A stretch of DNA of 12,266 nt from positions 1-12,266 of the forward strand of contig JACDEN010000033.1 of assembly GCA_013816415.1 (NCBI GenBank), read 5' to 3'. The translations under genes were made by a program, and so were the position numbers. The first letter of the stretch is position 1, and each line of letters begins with the position of its first letter. The stretch comes from Planctomycetota bacterium (GTDB lineage: Bacteria > Planctomycetota > UBA11346). Positions 1 to 9,164 of this stretch are shown piece after piece. Under the pieces are notes generated by a model. That model saw only the letters and a list, made by a program, of their open reading frames with translations. It searched no databases and had not been told where the DNA came from.

Positions 1-1518
<1,518 letters not shown>

Positions 1519-1519
<1 letters not shown>

Positions 1520-2844
1520 TACCAGAACGCTCCAGGTCGGACGGTCTCGAGCTCGCGGGTCTCGGTGTGCTTGGCGTTGCGCGCGACGTAGTCGTCGAAG
1601 TGCTTGCGGAACTTGGTCACGAACGACTGCACCGGCCACGCGGCGCCGGGCGCGAACGCGCAGATGGTCGTCCATTCGTAGGAGTCCGCGAGATCCTTGA
1701 TCAGCTCGATGTCGCCGTCGCGGCCCTGGCCGCGCACGACCTTGCGCAACACGCGGTCGACGTAGCCGGTGCCTTCGCGGCACGGCGTGCACTGACCGCA
1801 GGACTCATGCGCATAGAAACGCGCGATCGATTCCAGGATCAGCACCGGATCGCGGGTGGTGTTGAACGGGGTGACCGCGCCCGAGCCGAGCATGGATTTC
1901 AGGCCGGCGAGGGACTCGTAGTCCATCGTCGCCTTCTTCGTCTCCTCGGCGGTGAGCACCGGCGCCGAGCTGCCGCCGGGGATGCAGCCGAGCAGCTCGC
2001 CGTCGAGTCCGCCCGCGAGCTCGAAGAATTCCATGTACGGCATCGCCAGCGGCACTTCGTAGACGCCGGGCGCCTTGACGTCGCCTGCGACCGAGAACAG
2101 CTTGGTGCCCGGGCTCTTCTCGGAGCCCCATTGGCGGTAGCCCTTGGCGCCGTGCTTGAGGATGTACGGCACCGCCATGATGGTCTCGACGTTGTTGACC
2201 ACCGTCGGGCACTGGAACGCACCGCTGATCGCCGGGAACGGCGGCTTCAGGCGCGGCAGGCCCTTGAAGCCTTCGAGCGAACTGATGAGGCCGGTCTCCT
2301 CGCCGCAGATGTACGCGCCCGCGCCGCGATGGACGTAGATGTCCAAGCTGTAGCCCGAGCCCTGGATGTTCTCGCCGAGCAGGCCGTTGTCGTAGGCCTC
2401 TTTCAGCGCCGCGTTCAGGCGGCGGATCATCGGCAGCATCTCGCCGCGCACATAGATGTACGCGGTACGCACGCCAAGCGCGAAACCGGAGATGATCATG
2501 CCTTCGATCAGCAGGTGCGGATCGCGGTCCATGCACAGGCGGTCCTTGAACGTTCCCGGTTCGCCTTCGTCGGCGTTGATCACCAGGTACACCGGCTTGC
2601 CGCCGCGCGGCACGAAGCTCCACTTCATGCCGGTCGGAAATCCCGCGCCGCCGCGGCCGCGCAGTCCGGAATCCTTGACCAGCTCGATCAGCTCGAACTG
2701 GCTCTTGTCGAAGAGCATGGGCCCGATGGTCTCGTAGGCGCCGTGCCTTTTCGCGACGCTGAGCGCGTGCCCATCCGCCACGTCGAACAGGCGCGTGAGC
2801 ACGTTCGGCAGCGCTTTGCCATTCCAGGTCTTCGGCATCGCCAT
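1519..2844 (-). CDS. nuoF: NADH-quinone oxidoreductase subunit F (51 kDa, NADH/FMN subunit)
   Basis: NuoF binds NADH and FMN and starts electron transfer in complex I, on the cytoplasmic side. The 441-residue length is normal for the family. The Gly-rich nucleotide/FMN motif GRGGAGFPTG is at residues 63-72, NADEGEPGTFKDR at 90-102 and GAGAYICGEETGL at 174-186. The 4Fe-4S cluster N3 ligands are Cys349, Cys352 and Cys355 in ESCGQCTPCREG, plus Cys395 in TTICAFAPG. That last loop normally reads close to TICALGDAAAWPV; here it reads TICAFAPGAAWPV, a small variation that leaves the Cys in place. The gene starts 1 nt after the nuoE stop and its own stop overlaps the nuoG start. A second Met at codon 3 could be the true start (MPKTW), a difference of two residues. 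No substitution suggests loss of function. Confidence 0.98.
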
Positions 2845-2845
2845 G

Positions 2846-3901
2846 TCAGGCTTTCCCAGGCGGAGGAGTTGCGGCGGAGGGCGAGGGTGTTCCGCCCGGC
2901 ACCGGCGCGGACCCGACGCCCGGCTGCGGAGCCGGAGGCGGCTGCGGCTTACCGGTCGCGGCGACGACCGCGCTCGGCTTGGCGACGCGGTCCTTCTCGT
3001 GGGCGATCACGCGGTAGTGCGCGCTGTGGCCATCGGCCAGCTTGTCCGCGGTCTTCTGATCCTTCGGTCCGACCGAGGCCAACTCGCGCCAGGTCGCGCC
3101 GCCATCGTCTGAGCGTTCGACCACCAGCTTGGTGCACTCGGGCGCGTTCGCCCACGTGACCGCGATGGCGTCGCCGGTCGCGACGGCCGCGACCTTCAAT
3201 GCCGGGGGAGCCGGCGCATAGCCGGCGCGCTGCGCCTGCGCAGCCGCTCCAACCGCGCCAGGATGCCCCTTGGTGTTGAGCACGATGCCGCCGAGCGGAT
3301 CGACTACCGCCCACTGCGGCTGGGAGGACGCGTCGGCGCGCAGGCGGTCGAGCCAGCGATCGAGATCGGCGGCGCGCGGATGGAAGCCATCGGGCAGGAT
3401 CTCGAACTTTTCCGGTCCGATCGCCTCGTCGTTGATCATCACGCCGGGTCCGGTGCCGCACAGCGCGAGGCACTCGACGCGCACCAGGGTGAACATGCCG
3501 TCGGACGTGGTCTCGCCGGAATGGATGCCGAGCTTCTTCTCGAGATGCGCGATCAGATCCTCGGACCCCTGGATCAGGCAGCACATGGTCTGGCAGACCT
3601 GGATGAGGTAGCGGCCCGACGGGACCTGCTTGTACATGGTGTAGAACTCGACCACGCCGTACGCGTGCGCCGCGCTCACTGCGGACACCTCGGCCGCCCA
3701 TTCGATGCCGACGCGCGGAACCCAGCGGTACTCCTCCTGCAAAAGCCACAGGACCTGCAGCAGCACCGCGCGCTTCACCGGATACCGGCGCCACAGCTCG
3801 TCGATCTGCGGCTGGTACTTCTTCATCCGCTCACGCACCTGATCGACGGTCAGGTCCTTCGGCTGGATGGTGGCGGGATTGACGCAGGCGGCAGCGCTCA
3901 T
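2846..3901 (-). CDS. nuoE: NADH-quinone oxidoreductase subunit E (24 kDa) with a C-terminal fibronectin type III-like domain
   Basis: NuoE pairs with NuoF in the NADH-oxidising module and carries the 2Fe-2S cluster N1a. Residues 1-190 are an ordinary NuoE: helical N-terminus, then a thioredoxin-like domain with Cys103 and Cys108 (VCQTMCCLIQGSED) and Cys144 and Cys148 (VECLALCGTGPG). The family usually ends near residue 160-190, but this frame runs to 351. After a linker, residues about 230-317 read as one FN3 fold (VTW near 250, VVERSDDGGATW at 260-271, HYRVIAHE at 295-302, KPSAVVAATG at 308-317), followed by a Pro/Ala/Gly-rich tail. I chose the ATG at 3901 because AGGA sits 8 nt upstream and the protein there begins like NuoE; the frame stays open to 4066, but that extension would overlap nuoD and translate repeat DNA. 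No signal peptide is seen, so the added domain should be cytoplasmic. The core identity is certain; the FN3 call is by eye. Confidence 0.95.
   Translation of the reverse strand: MSAAACVNPATIQPKDLTVDQVRERMKKYQPQIDELWRRYPVKRAVLLQVLWLLQEEYRWVPRVGIEWAAEVSAVSAAHAYGVVEFYTMYKQVPSGRYLIQVCQTMCCLIQGSEDLIAHLEKKLGIHSGETTSDGMFTLVRVECLALCGTGPGVMINDEAIGPEKFEILPDGFHPRAADLDRWLDRLRADASSQPQWAVVDPLGGIVLNTKGHPGAVGAAAQAQRAGYAPAPPALKVAAVATGDAIAVTWANAPECTKLVVERSDDGGATWRELASVGPKDQKTADKLADGHSAHYRVIAHEKDRVAKPSAVVAATGKPQPPPAPQPGVGSAPVPGGTPSPSAATPPPGKA
2951..3214 (-). other. Fibronectin type III-like domain inside the nuoE reading frame
   Basis: This stretch encodes NuoE residues about 230-317. It shows the FN3 pattern: Pro start with ALKVAAV, a VTW strand, a charged turn SDDGGATW, a Leu/Gly turn (KLADGHSAHYRV) and a closing PSAVVAAT strand. 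The frame to the NuoE core is uninterrupted and composition does not change, so this looks like a true fusion rather than a frame error. A short Pro-rich tail of about 34 residues follows to the stop. Confidence 0.75.
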
Positions 3902-3909
3902 GGGAGACG

Positions 3910-3913
3910 TCCT
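3910..3913 (-). promoter_or_regulatory. Ribosome binding site deciding the nuoE start
   Basis: On the minus strand AGGA lies 8 nt before the ATG at 3901. This supports the shorter NuoE beginning MSAAACVNPA over the longer open frame that reaches 4066. Confidence 0.6.
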
Positions 3914-3918
3914 GGGTG

Positions 3919-3938
3919 CTGCGTTCTGCGTTCTGCGT
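3919..3938. repeat. Heptamer tandem repeat (ctgcgtt, about 2.9 copies)
   Basis: Two full copies and six of seven bases of a third copy of the plus-strand unit ctgcgtt lie in the nuoD-nuoE gap, directly upstream of the nuoE ribosome binding site. The unit can also be phased as gttctgc. It is noncoding in the chosen annotation. Confidence 0.8.
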
Positions 3939-3977
3939 GGGCGGACGAACACCCAACGACATCCAAAGTACCGAGGT

Positions 3978-3998
3978 CGAGAACCGAGAACCGAGAAC
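3978..3998. repeat. Heptamer tandem repeat (cgagaac, 3 exact copies)
   Basis: Three exact head-to-tail copies of the plus-strand unit cgagaac; on the minus (mRNA) strand they read gttctcg. They lie 12 nt from the nuoD stop. The unit is nearly the reverse complement of the other array's gttctgc phasing (5 of 7 positions pair), so the two arrays could form an imperfect stem in the nuo transcript. Confidence 0.8.
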
Positions 3999-4010
3999 GA
4001 AGGACGGCCC

Positions 4011-5204
4011 TCATCTGTCCAGCTCCCCGGCGATGATGTTGATCGAGCCGAGCGTCGCGGCCGCATCGGCGATCATCTCGCCTTCGCACATCGGCCCGAA
4101 GGCGGCGTACTGAGTGAAGCAGGGCGGGCGCACCTTGATGCGATAGGGATTGGTGCCGCCGTCGGAGGTGATGTGGAAGCCGAGTTCGCCGTTCGCGGCT
4201 TCGAGCGCGTCGTAGCACTCGCCCGGGGGCGGGCGCACGCCTTCGTAGATCAGCTTGAAGCTGTTGATCAGCGCTTCCATGTCGTGGTAGACGCGGTCGC
4301 GGTCAGGGAGCGACAGCCGCGCATCCGAGGTGTTCACCGGGCCGGGCTTCAGGCGCGCGAGCGCCTGACGCACGATCGACGCCGACTCGAGCATCTCGTA
4401 GAGGCGGATCATGATGCGGTCGTAGGTGTCGCCGGTCTCGCCGACCACGGTGTCGAACTGGTAGGTCTCGTAGCCGTAGTACGGCTCGTCCTTGCGCATG
4501 TCGCGGTCGACGCCGGAGGCGCGCAGGCACGGGCCAGTCCAACCGTAGGAGATCGCCTCCTCGGCCGAGACCACGCACACGTCCTTGGTGCGGTCGATGA
4601 AGATCTTGTTGCGCTCGATCAGTCCGCGAACCTCGGCGACCGCCTTCTCGATCTGGCCGAGCACCTTCTGCACGTCGCTCTCGAAGCCGGGATAGGCGTC
4701 GCGGTACATGCCGCCGATGCGCGTCACGGTGTTGGTCAGGCGCTGGCCGCAGAGCTTCTCCCAGATCTTGTACACCTCTTCGCGGGTGTTGAAGAAGTAC
4801 CAGAAGTTGGTGAGCGCGCCGAGGTCGACCAGGTTGGTGCACGAGCAGACGAGGTGGTCGATGATGCGCGAGAGCTCCATCAGGATCACGCGCAGCGTGA
4901 TGCAGCGCTCGGGGACCGTGACGTTGAACATCTTCTCGACCGCTTTGCAGAAGCCGATGTTGTTGATCATCGCCGAGCAGTAGTTCAGACGGTCGGTGTA
5001 CGGCAGCACCATCGAGTACGTGCCCTGCTCGGTCATCTTCTCGAAGCCGCGGTGCAGGTAGCCCATCTCGCACACCGCCGCCTTCATGGTCTCGCCGTCG
5101 AGCGCGGCGAAGATGCGCAGCGTGCCGTGGGTGGCCGGATGGCTGGGACCCATGTTGAGGGTCATGAGATCGAGGCGGTCGCCTTCGGGAGTGAGGACCT
5201 TCAT
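4011..5204 (-). CDS. nuoD: NADH-quinone oxidoreductase subunit D (49 kDa, quinone-site subunit)
   Basis: NuoD forms, with NuoB, the quinone-binding cavity next to cluster N2. It is 397 residues, the normal length for a stand-alone NuoD (not fused to NuoC as in E. coli). MGPSHPATHG at residues 18-27 supplies the conserved loop histidines, including the quinone-site His. MGYLHRGFEK follows at 47-56, and LPYTDRLNY at 67-75 holds the Tyr that contacts the quinone headgroup in known structures. The conserved RPPCFTQY and the ending GELDR are typical of the family. The gene starts 4 nt after the nuoC stop, with GGAGG inside the nuoC end 11 nt before the ATG. Downstream lies the only repeat-bearing gap in the operon. 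Nothing suggests damage. Confidence 0.98.
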   Translation of the reverse strand: MKVLTPEGDRLDLMTLNMGPSHPATHGTLRIFAALDGETMKAAVCEMGYLHRGFEKMTEQGTYSMVLPYTDRLNYCSAMINNIGFCKAVEKMFNVTVPERCITLRVILMELSRIIDHLVCSCTNLVDLGALTNFWYFFNTREEVYKIWEKLCGQRLTNTVTRIGGMYRDAYPGFESDVQKVLGQIEKAVAEVRGLIERNKIFIDRTKDVCVVSAEEAISYGWTGPCLRASGVDRDMRKDEPYYGYETYQFDTVVGETGDTYDRIMIRLYEMLESASIVRQALARLKPGPVNTSDARLSLPDRDRVYHDMEALINSFKLIYEGVRPPPGECYDALEAANGELGFHITSDGGTNPYRIKVRPPCFTQYAAFGPMCEGEMIADAAATLGSINIIAGELDR

Positions 5205-5208
5205 GTGA

Positions 5209-5961
5209 TCAGACGCCTCCCGCGCCGACCGCGCCGTGCGCGTTCGCCTTCTTCTGGTCGTCGACCGGCCCCTGCTCGGCCACGCTCTGATGCTTGGCGG
5301 CGATCGGCGCGCCGAGATGGACCTCGCCGGACTCGACGACCTGGTAACCGTAATGCTTGAGCCGCGCTTCGAGCTGGTCGACCATCGGATCGTTGATCGA
5401 CAGCTTCTGCCGCTTCTGGCAGGGGTAATCCTTGCGCAGCGGGTGGCCGACGAATTCGTGGTGGTTGAGGATGCGCTTGAGATTCGGATGTCCGCTGAAC
5501 ACGATGCCCATCTGGTCGAACACCTCGCGCTCGGTCCAATCGGCGATGCGGTACAGATCGTGGATCGACGGCACCTCGGCGTCGTCCTCGTCGATCTCGA
5601 CCTTGAGCTTCAGGCGGTGGCGGAAGACGAGGCTCTTGAACAGATAGACGATGGCGAAGCGCGGGCCACGATGGTTGGGGTAGCTGAGGTAGTCGATCGA
5701 CGCGAGATCGAGCAGCATGTCGAAGCGCAGGTCGGGTGAATCGCGCAGGAACTGCACCACCTCGTGCAGCTGCGCCTTGGCCTTGCCGGCGGCGAGGACG
5801 AGCGTGAGGTTCCAGCGGTCCTTGGCGTCGCGCGTCAGGCCGAAGCGCTCCGTAAGCGCCGCCTCGAGCTGATCGTCGCTCTTCCCGGGCTTGATCGGTT
5901 CGCGCTTCCAGCTGCGGACGTCCGTCTCGTGCGAGATGCCGGCTCCAGCGATCGAGCTCAT
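5209..5961 (-). CDS. nuoC: NADH-quinone oxidoreductase subunit C (30 kDa)
   Basis: NuoC is a structural subunit of the connecting module that packs against NuoD in the peripheral arm of complex I. The 250-residue protein carries the family signature in its second half: DWTEREVFDQMGIVFSGHPN at about 141-160, then LKRIL and GHPLRKDYP at 172-180. After the signature a tail of about 70 residues continues; the last 30 are low in pattern and rich in Gly, Ala and Lys, longer than many stand-alone NuoC proteins. The start overlaps the nuoB stop in ATGA, a usual sign of translational coupling. A longer open frame covering most of this gene on the same strand is a GC-driven shadow with no family motif. 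Confidence 0.97.
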   Translation of the reverse strand: MSSIAGAGISHETDVRSWKREPIKPGKSDDQLEAALTERFGLTRDAKDRWNLTLVLAAGKAKAQLHEVVQFLRDSPDLRFDMLLDLASIDYLSYPNHRGPRFAIVYLFKSLVFRHRLKLKVEIDEDDAEVPSIHDLYRIADWTEREVFDQMGIVFSGHPNLKRILNHHEFVGHPLRKDYPCQKRQKLSINDPMVDQLEARLKHYGYQVVESGEVHLGAPIAAKHQSVAEQGPVDDQKKANAHGAVGAGGV

Positions 5962-6476
5962 GCCCCCACCGCCTTCTGCTCGCGCATGCTCTCGCGCGCG
6001 ATCTTGTTCTGCAGCTGGACGATGCCTTCGAGGAACGCTTCCGGACGCGGCGGGCAGCCCGCGATGTAGATGTCGACCGGGATGATCTCATCGATTCCGG
6101 GCACCGTGCAGTAGCAGTCGTAGAAGCCGCCGGAGGTCGCGCAGGCGCCGGCCGAGATCACCCATTTCGGCTCGCACATCTGCTCGTAGATGCGGCGCAG
6201 CACCGGGGCCTGCTTGTAGGTGATGGTGCCAGCGATGATGATGAGATCCGCCTGGCGCGGGCTGAAGCGCACCAGCTCGGCGCCGAAGCGGCTGATATCG
6301 AACACCGAGCTGACCACGCCCATGAATTCGATGCCGCAGCACGCGGTGCCGAACGGGAACGGCCACAGGCTGTTGCGGCGCCCCCAGTTCACCACCGCGT
6401 CGACGCGGGTGGTGATGAAGCTGTCGCCGAGGCTGACCTCGGGGGTCACGGTCGCTGGAGTCGGCTTGAATGTCAT
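5958..6476 (-). CDS. nuoB: NADH-quinone oxidoreductase subunit B (PSST, cluster N2 subunit)
   Basis: NuoB holds cluster N2, the last 4Fe-4S cluster before quinone. At 172 residues it is of normal size. The tandem cysteines Cys46-Cys47 are in FGTACCGIEFMG, and the other two ligands are Cys112 (SAGACATSGG) and Cys141 (AGCPPRPEA). The motifs FDISRFGAELVRFSPRQADL and GTITYKQAPVLRRIYEQM are characteristic. The usual VPG before CPPRPE reads IAG here, which is conservative. GGAG lies 7 nt before the chosen ATG. A 58-nt gap separates it from nuoA and a 4-nt ATGA overlap joins it to nuoC. Confidence 0.98.
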   Translation of the reverse strand: MTFKPTPATVTPEVSLGDSFITTRVDAVVNWGRRNSLWPFPFGTACCGIEFMGVVSSVFDISRFGAELVRFSPRQADLIIIAGTITYKQAPVLRRIYEQMCEPKWVISAGACATSGGFYDCYCTVPGIDEIIPVDIYIAGCPPRPEAFLEGIVQLQNKIARESMREQKAVGA

Positions 6477-6534
6477 GGCTCACTCCGCCTGGGCTCAGCA
6501 TCGTACGACCGGGGATTCGAATTGACCAGCATGG

Positions 6535-6975
6535 CTATTCCCAATCGAGCGCGCCCTTCTTGTACAGGTACAGGTAGCCGACCTCGAGCAGCACGAGGAA
6601 CACCACCAGCAGCCAGACGATGTCCCAGCCTTCCGACTTGTTGAACATGTAGGCCCAGGGATAGAGGAAGGCGACCTCGATGTCGAACGCCAGGAAGAGC
6701 ATCGCGACGAGGTAGAACTTGATGCTGAACTTCTCGCCCGAATCGCCGACCGAGACCGGCAGCCCGGATTCGTACTGTTCCTGCTTGCCGGCGCTGGTGT
6801 TGCGGGTGCCGATGGCGAACCGGCTGAGGATGGCGTTGAGGCTCATCAGCAGCGCCGGGATCGCCAGCCCGAGCAGGATCAGGATGGTCAGGGGATAGAC
6901 GACGTCGAAATAGGAGGGGCCGGCGTTGGCAGCCGGGGTCGAGCTCGTTTCGGTGCCGGCACGATGAGCGTCCAT
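6535..6975 (-). CDS. nuoA: NADH-quinone oxidoreductase subunit A (ND3-like membrane subunit)
   Basis: NuoA is a small membrane subunit at the junction between the quinone cavity and the proton-pumping arm. The 146-residue protein has an extended polar N-terminus (about 20 residues) and three hydrophobic helices at about 26-50, 86-106 and 117-137. The family block KFYLVAMLFLAFDIEVAFLY at 86-105 includes the conserved Asp98 and Glu100 in the second helix. The loop between helices 1 and 2 reads QYESGLP, with Ser where many homologues have the Cys of YECG; E. coli NuoA also has Ser here. AAGGA lies just upstream of the ATG. It is the first nuo gene after a 173-nt gap, so the operon promoter is expected just before it. 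Confidence 0.95.
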   Translation of the reverse strand: MDAHRAGTETSSTPAANAGPSYFDVVYPLTILILLGLAIPALLMSLNAILSRFAIGTRNTSAGKQEQYESGLPVSVGDSGEKFSIKFYLVAMLFLAFDIEVAFLYPWAYMFNKSEGWDIVWLLVVFLVLLEVGYLYLYKKGALDWE

Positions 6976-7019
6976 GAAGTCCTTTGCCGCCCATGCGGCT
7001 CCCGATCAGGAAGGTCGGG

Positions 7020-7048
7020 CTTATAAGTTCCACATAGGTCGACTCCAG
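7020..7048 (-). promoter_or_regulatory. Weak promoter-like sequence ahead of nuoA
   Basis: On the minus strand TATAAG (5 of 6 match to the -10 consensus) lies about 45 nt before the nuoA ATG. At 16-17 nt upstream only a poor -35 (CTGGAG/TGGAGT, about half matching) is present. I list it because the nuo operon needs a start near here, but the match alone is not convincing in GC-rich DNA. Confidence 0.25.
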
Positions 7049-7077
7049 TGGAAACATGTGCCAAACGGCAGTTTCCA
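7049..7077 (-). promoter_or_regulatory. Bulged hairpin in the gap between the esterase gene and nuoA
   Basis: The plus-strand arms TGGAAAC (7049-7055) and GTTTCCA (7071-7077) are perfect inverted repeats, and inside them TGCC and GGCA pair around an AAAC loop, leaving a 3-nt bulge: 11 paired bases in 29 nt. On the minus strand it lies 72 nt downstream of the esterase stop and about 74 nt before nuoA. No T-run follows, so it is not a classic intrinsic terminator. It could end esterase transcription with Rho, act as an operator, or be a leader structure. The rest of the 6976-7148 gap shows nothing else I can name. Confidence 0.45.
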
Positions 7078-7148
7078 GCGATTTCCCGGGTCATCCATGC
7101 GCGCGCTGATTCACGTTGATGCTTATGACTCGCAATAGCAAAAATGCG

Positions 7149-9116
7149 CTAGGGAAGCTCGCGGGGTGCGTCGGTCCGGAAGGGCGAGGCGGGCAGCCCA
7201 TCGGCATTGGCCAGCGAGCCGTCGGGATTGTCGTCCCAGCCGTAGCGAACCGTGGTCGGATGCTCGACCGTCGGTGACGAGACGACGACGGTGTCAGCGA
7301 CGATGCGCGCCTCGGCCCACACGAAACGCCGGTCGTCGCCGGCGATCGCGAATCCGGTCAGCGGCCGCTCGCCGCGGCTGACCAGTCCGGCTCCGACGTG
7401 GTCGAAGGAGAGCACCGCGGTCGCCCCGTCGACGCGCATCGCGCGGTAGACCGGCCCGGAGAATTCGCCCGCCCGCCCATAGGCCACCGCCTGCGCGGCC
7501 ACGGCCAAGCGCTTCGCCACGTCCTGCTTGTTCTTGGGGTGGATGTCGCCGCCCTCGCCGATGTCGATGGCGACCGCGAGCCCGCTCTTCGCCACGCGTT
7601 GCGCGGTCATCTGCTGCGCTTCGCGCAATTCCGCCCACCCCGACTCGGTCGGTTGTGCGTGCCGCTCGCCGTAGTTGGCGAGCTGCACGATCAGGAACGG
7701 GAAGTCGTGGACGTCGAAGCGCGCGCGCCAGTCGGCGATCAGCGTCGGCAGCAGCCGGCGATAGATCGCCGCCTGTCCGGCATTGGCTTCGCCCTGGTAC
7801 CAGATCGCGCCCTTGAACGCGCACGGCACCAGCGGATTGATCATGCCGTTGAAGAGCACCGTCGGAACATTCGGATTCTCGCCCAGGCGAACCGGCAGCG
7901 GCGGAAGCGACGACAGCGCAGCGCCCTCGCGATACCGCCACGGTCCCGCGAGCGGAATGCTGTCGGTCGTGCCGACGCGCTCGACGCGCAGCTCCTCGGC
8001 CTTGCCCGAGAATCCGCCGGGGCCACCGGTATCGAGCACGCGCACCGCGATGACGTGCCGGCCCGCGGCCAGCGTTCCGGCCGGGATGCGGTAATCGCGC
8101 GGCTCGTTCCAAGCCTCACGCTCGCCGACCACGACGCCGTCGATCCAGGTGGTGTCGCGATCGTCGATCGCCCCCAGATGCACAATCAGCTCGTTGGCCG
8201 ACCAGCCGTCGGGAATCTCGAAGGAACGGCGGAACCACACTCCGCCGTCGAACCCTGGCAGACCGCCCTCCTCCCAGTGCTGCGGCAGCGCCATGGACTT
8301 CCAAGCGCTGGCCTCGGCAGTTGGCGACGACCAGCCCGCGCGAGTGCCGGCGTCGTTTGCCTGCCACCAGACGGCGACGTCCTTCGCGTAGTCCGGCGCT
8401 CCGGCGGCGAGACGCTTGGCATCCTCGCCGACCTGGACGACCGCGGCCTGGAATTCCGGCATCGCGCTCAGCGCGGGGCCGCTGGTCCAGGCCTCGGCGA
8501 GGGTGCCGCCACGCGTCGACTGGATGAGTCCGATCGGGATCTTCAGCTCGTGGTGGAGCTGTCGTCCGAACAGGTACCCGACCGCCGAGAATCCCGCCCA
8601 CCCGCCGCCGGCGACGCTCGCGGGCGTGCAGACGTGCCAATGCGCGGCGATGGCGGTTTGCGGCGTGTAGGCGATGACCTGCGGCACATCGAGCAGCCGG
8701 ATCTGCGGTTCATCGGCGGAAGCGATCTCCTTCTGCGCGTCCTTGATCGCGCCGATGCCCATCGCCATGTTCGACTGGCCCGAGCACAGCCACACGTCGC
8801 CGACCAGGATGTCGGTGGCGGTGACGGTGGTCGGACCGGCGACGGTCAGCGTGTACGGACCGCCGGCGGAAAACGGCCCGATGCGCGCGAGCCACCTGCC
8901 GCCCTCGTCTGCGACCGCATCGGCGGCGACAGCGTCCATCGTGACATGCACCGCCGTCCCCGGCGTCGTCCATCCCCAGATCGGCACCATGGCGTCGCGC
9001 TGCAGCACCGCGTGATCGGTGAAGAGGGTGTGCAGGAGTGGACGCTCTGGCTCCGCCGCCGCGAGGGATGCCAGCACGGCGTGGAGGAGAACGGGGACGA
9101 GGAGGATCGGGCGCAT
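7149..9116 (-). CDS. Exported sialate O-acetylesterase (SASA/SGNH family) with inserted sugar-binding-like domain
   Basis: This 655-residue protein should remove O-acetyl groups from sugars (sialic acids, or decorated polysaccharides such as xylan or pectin in related bacterial enzymes). A signal peptide covers about residues 1-21 (hydrophobic core, then AAAEPE), so it acts outside the cytoplasm. The SGNH-type nucleophile is Ser115 in LCSGQSNMAM; the block GLIQSTRGGTLAEAWTS is at 196-212; AIWYQGEAN is at 437-445; and the catalytic Asp/His pair is likely Asp524 and His526 in GEGGDIHPKNK. Between the first two and last two blocks sits a beta-rich region (about 290-385; VWFRRSFEIPDGW, HLGAIDDRDTTWIDG) like the galactose-binding-type domain of glycoside hydrolase family 2, a usual insertion in this family. 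All catalytic residues are present. No clear ribosome binding site precedes the ATG, which follows the coiled-coil gene by 48 nt. The exact substrate cannot be read from sequence. Confidence 0.93.
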   Translation of the reverse strand: MRPILLVPVLLHAVLASLAAAEPERPLLHTLFTDHAVLQRDAMVPIWGWTTPGTAVHVTMDAVAADAVADEGGRWLARIGPFSAGGPYTLTVAGPTTVTATDILVGDVWLCSGQSNMAMGIGAIKDAQKEIASADEPQIRLLDVPQVIAYTPQTAIAAHWHVCTPASVAGGGWAGFSAVGYLFGRQLHHELKIPIGLIQSTRGGTLAEAWTSGPALSAMPEFQAAVVQVGEDAKRLAAGAPDYAKDVAVWWQANDAGTRAGWSSPTAEASAWKSMALPQHWEEGGLPGFDGGVWFRRSFEIPDGWSANELIVHLGAIDDRDTTWIDGVVVGEREAWNEPRDYRIPAGTLAAGRHVIAVRVLDTGGPGGFSGKAEELRVERVGTTDSIPLAGPWRYREGAALSSLPPLPVRLGENPNVPTVLFNGMINPLVPCAFKGAIWYQGEANAGQAAIYRRLLPTLIADWRARFDVHDFPFLIVQLANYGERHAQPTESGWAELREAQQMTAQRVAKSGLAVAIDIGEGGDIHPKNKQDVAKRLAVAAQAVAYGRAGEFSGPVYRAMRVDGATAVLSFDHVGAGLVSRGERPLTGFAIAGDDRRFVWAEARIVADTVVVSSPTVEHPTTVRYGWDDNPDGSLANADGLPASPFRTDAPRELP

Positions 9117-9164
9117 GGCCGCACTATTACCATCCGCGCCTGAGGCCCAGCGCGATTCGACGCA

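Noticed and set aside
1567..3159. 530-codon plus-strand open frame opposite nuoF and the nuoE tail
   Set aside because: Arg/Ala/His-rich composition without domains; the minus strand encodes NuoF with all cofactor motifs.
3919..3998. CRISPR array or insertion-sequence ends
   Set aside because: Units are 7 bp with no spacers, no transposase and no target duplication.
3902..4066. Longer N-terminus for NuoE
   Set aside because: It would translate the heptamer arrays and overlap nuoD by 56 nt; the ATG at 3901 has a ribosome binding site and a normal NuoE beginning.
3867..5360. 497-codon plus-strand open frame opposite nuoD
   Set aside because: Same artefact; it also runs through the repeat-bearing gap and has no recognisable motif.
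7056..7073. Sigma-54 promoter (TGGCAC on the minus strand)
   Set aside because: The GC at the -12 position is missing at the required spacing; the sequence is part of the hairpin.
7398..9143. 581-codon plus-strand open frame opposite the esterase
   Set aside because: Composition mirrors the esterase codons; the esterase has all catalytic blocks and a signal peptide.
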